From positions 62,001-126,000 of the forward strand of contig JAFEKR010000052.1 in the NCBI GenBank assembly GCA_019022495.1: a stretch of DNA of 64,000 bases. Reading direction: 5' to 3'. The notes beneath the pieces are model-generated. The model was not told the DNA's origin, ran no database searches, and saw only the letters and a list, made by a program, of their open reading frames with translations. Every line of letters starts with the position of its first letter. Positions within the stretch are counted from its first letter, which is position 1. Positions 62,704 through 64,000 of the stretch are shown here, in pieces. The position numbers were made by a program, and so were the translations under genes. This DNA is from Epichloe hybrida (taxonomy: Eukaryota; Ascomycota; Sordariomycetes; Hypocreales; Clavicipitaceae).

Positions 62704-62838
62704 TATAATCTAGTCTTAGAAAAAGAAGGAATTAATAAAAGTGGGTCTAAATTGGGTCCTTATAGTTGCCTTTTACTTAGAGTTTATACTTTTTTTTAAT
62801 TAGTTATAGAATTATTTCTTAAAAAGAGATATTAAATT
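62704..62838 (+). repeat. Family R, continuation after the LINE
   Basis: Resumes the 97-bp unit exactly where 56,154 left off ('agtcttagaaaaag...gtgggtctaaa'), then runs into the 9-bp array. Confidence 0.75.
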
Positions 62839-63550
62839 TATTATTACTATTATTACTATTATTACTATTATTACTATTATTACTATTACTACTATTATTA
62901 CTATTATTACTATTATTACTATTATTACTATTATTACTATTATTACTATTATTACTATTATTACTATTATTACTATTATTACTATTATTACTATTATTAC
63001 TATTATTACTATTATTACTATTATTGCTATTATTACTATTATTACTATTATTACTATTATTACTATTATTACTATTATTACTATTATTACTATTATTACT
63101 ATTATTACTATTATTACTATTATTACTATTATTACTATTATTACTATTATTACTATTATTACTATTACTATTATTACTATTATTACTATTATTACTATTA
63201 TTACTATTATTACTATTATTACTATTATTACTATTATTACTATTATTACTATTATTACTATTATTACTATTATTAGTATTATTACTATTATTACTATTAT
63301 TACTATTATTACTATTATTACTATTATTACTATTATTACTATTATTACTATTATTACTATTATTACTATTATTACTATTATTACTATTATTACTATTATT
63401 ACTATTATTACTATTATTACTATTATTACTATTATTACTATTATTACTATTATTACTATTATTACTATTATTACTATTATTACTATTATTACTATTATTA
63501 CTATTATTACTATTATTACTATTATTACTATTATTACTATTATTATTATT
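62839..63550. repeat. Nonanucleotide array (ATTATTACT)n, about 710 bp
   Basis: About 79 near-perfect copies of a 9-bp unit, with rare single-base variants and a few 6-bp (ATTACT) units, e.g. near 62,886 and 63,165. The poly-Leu open frame over it is an artefact. Confidence 0.97.
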
Positions 63551-63767
63551 TTAAAAAATATAAGAAAGAAAAGTATTTTATTTTATTAATATATTTAAAA
63601 AGCTTAAAGTACTAAGTAATTAAAAAGTATAGCTTTTTCTATAGTAATTTCCTTATACTTATTTATATTTATATTTTAGTTACTTATTTACTATTTAATT
63701 TTAATTAAACTTTAACACTAATAATATTATAAGTTAATATAATTTATTATAGCTTATAGTAGCTTAT
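63551..63767. repeat. AT-rich spacer of family R
   Basis: About 217 bp, nearly GC-free, no motif, between two simple arrays. Confidence 0.5.
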
Positions 63768-63957
63768 AAACTATAAGCTATTATAAGCTATTATAAGCTA
63801 TTATAAGCTATTATAAGCTATTATAAGCTATTATAAGCTATTATAAGCTATTATAAGCTATTATAAGCTATTATAAGCTATTATAAGCTATTATAAGCTA
63901 TTATAAGCTATTATAAGCTATTATAAGCTATTATAAGCTATTATAAGCTATTATAAG
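63768..63957. repeat. Decanucleotide array (TTATAAGCTA)n, about 190 bp
   Basis: About 19 perfect 10-bp units, each holding the palindrome AGCT and TTATAA. The window then ends in 'aaatactacaaatactacaa', the reverse complement of the (TGTAG)-like opening of family R at 54,870. Confidence 0.95.
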
Positions 63958-64000
63958 TAATTATTATTACTAAAAATTACAAATACTACAAATACTACAA

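Noticed and set aside
63024..63554. 176-codon poly-leucine frame
   Set aside because: Pure consequence of the 9-bp array; no start context or gene structure.
63768..64000. Telomere at the right end
   Set aside because: The arrays are 9- and 10-bp AT-rich units; no TTAGGG repeats are present.

Overview
This is a window of a filamentous ascomycete genome (Pezizomycotina, probably a sordariomycete; species not determinable from sequence alone). The evidence is short spliceosomal introns (60-147 nt) with GTRNGT-type donors and CTGAC/CTAAC branch points, Zn2Cys6 regulators, an HsbA-type surface protein, and transposons ruined by repeat-induced point mutation (RIP).

Layout. (1) 1-10,596: very AT-rich and TpA-rich transposon graveyard, made of a Ty1/Copia element (family A, 3' part with LTR), an inverted copy of a satellite-bearing repeat (family R), and a second Copia relic (family D). 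(2) About 10,597-36,931: a gene island of normal composition. In order it holds an HsbA-like secreted protein with Ser-Gly-Gln repeats (-), an MFS drug/metabolite exporter (-), a Zn2Cys6 regulator (+), an alpha/beta hydrolase (-), an FAD monooxygenase of the salicylate-hydroxylase type (-), a two-helix probable mitochondrial protein (-), a large seven-exon Zn2Cys6 regulator (-), a MIP18/CIA2-family Fe-S assembly protein (+), a peptide-transporter pseudogene (+) and a small secreted protein (-) right at the island edge. (3) 36,932-64,000: nested transposons. A Gypsy-like LTR is followed by a minus-strand Copia (C), then a second copy of Copia A. A complete 7.1-kb Copia (B) with identical-length LTRs and a 5-bp target duplication interrupts A. 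Then comes a forward copy of family R, split by a 6.5-kb LINE with a 15-bp target duplication, then two long simple-sequence arrays.

Working together. MFS exporter, regulator, hydrolase and FAD monooxygenase sit side by side in about 9.6 kb and look like a small co-regulated set for modifying and exporting (or breaking down) a small, probably aromatic, compound. That is inference from family and adjacency. The HsbA-like protein and the small secreted protein lie at the two ends of the island next to RIP-mutated repeats, the setting in which fungal host-interaction genes are often found.

Exon structures were built by hand. For the four multi-intron genes with several junctions every exon length keeps the reading frame, and the spliced protein restores family-typical sequence at the junctions.
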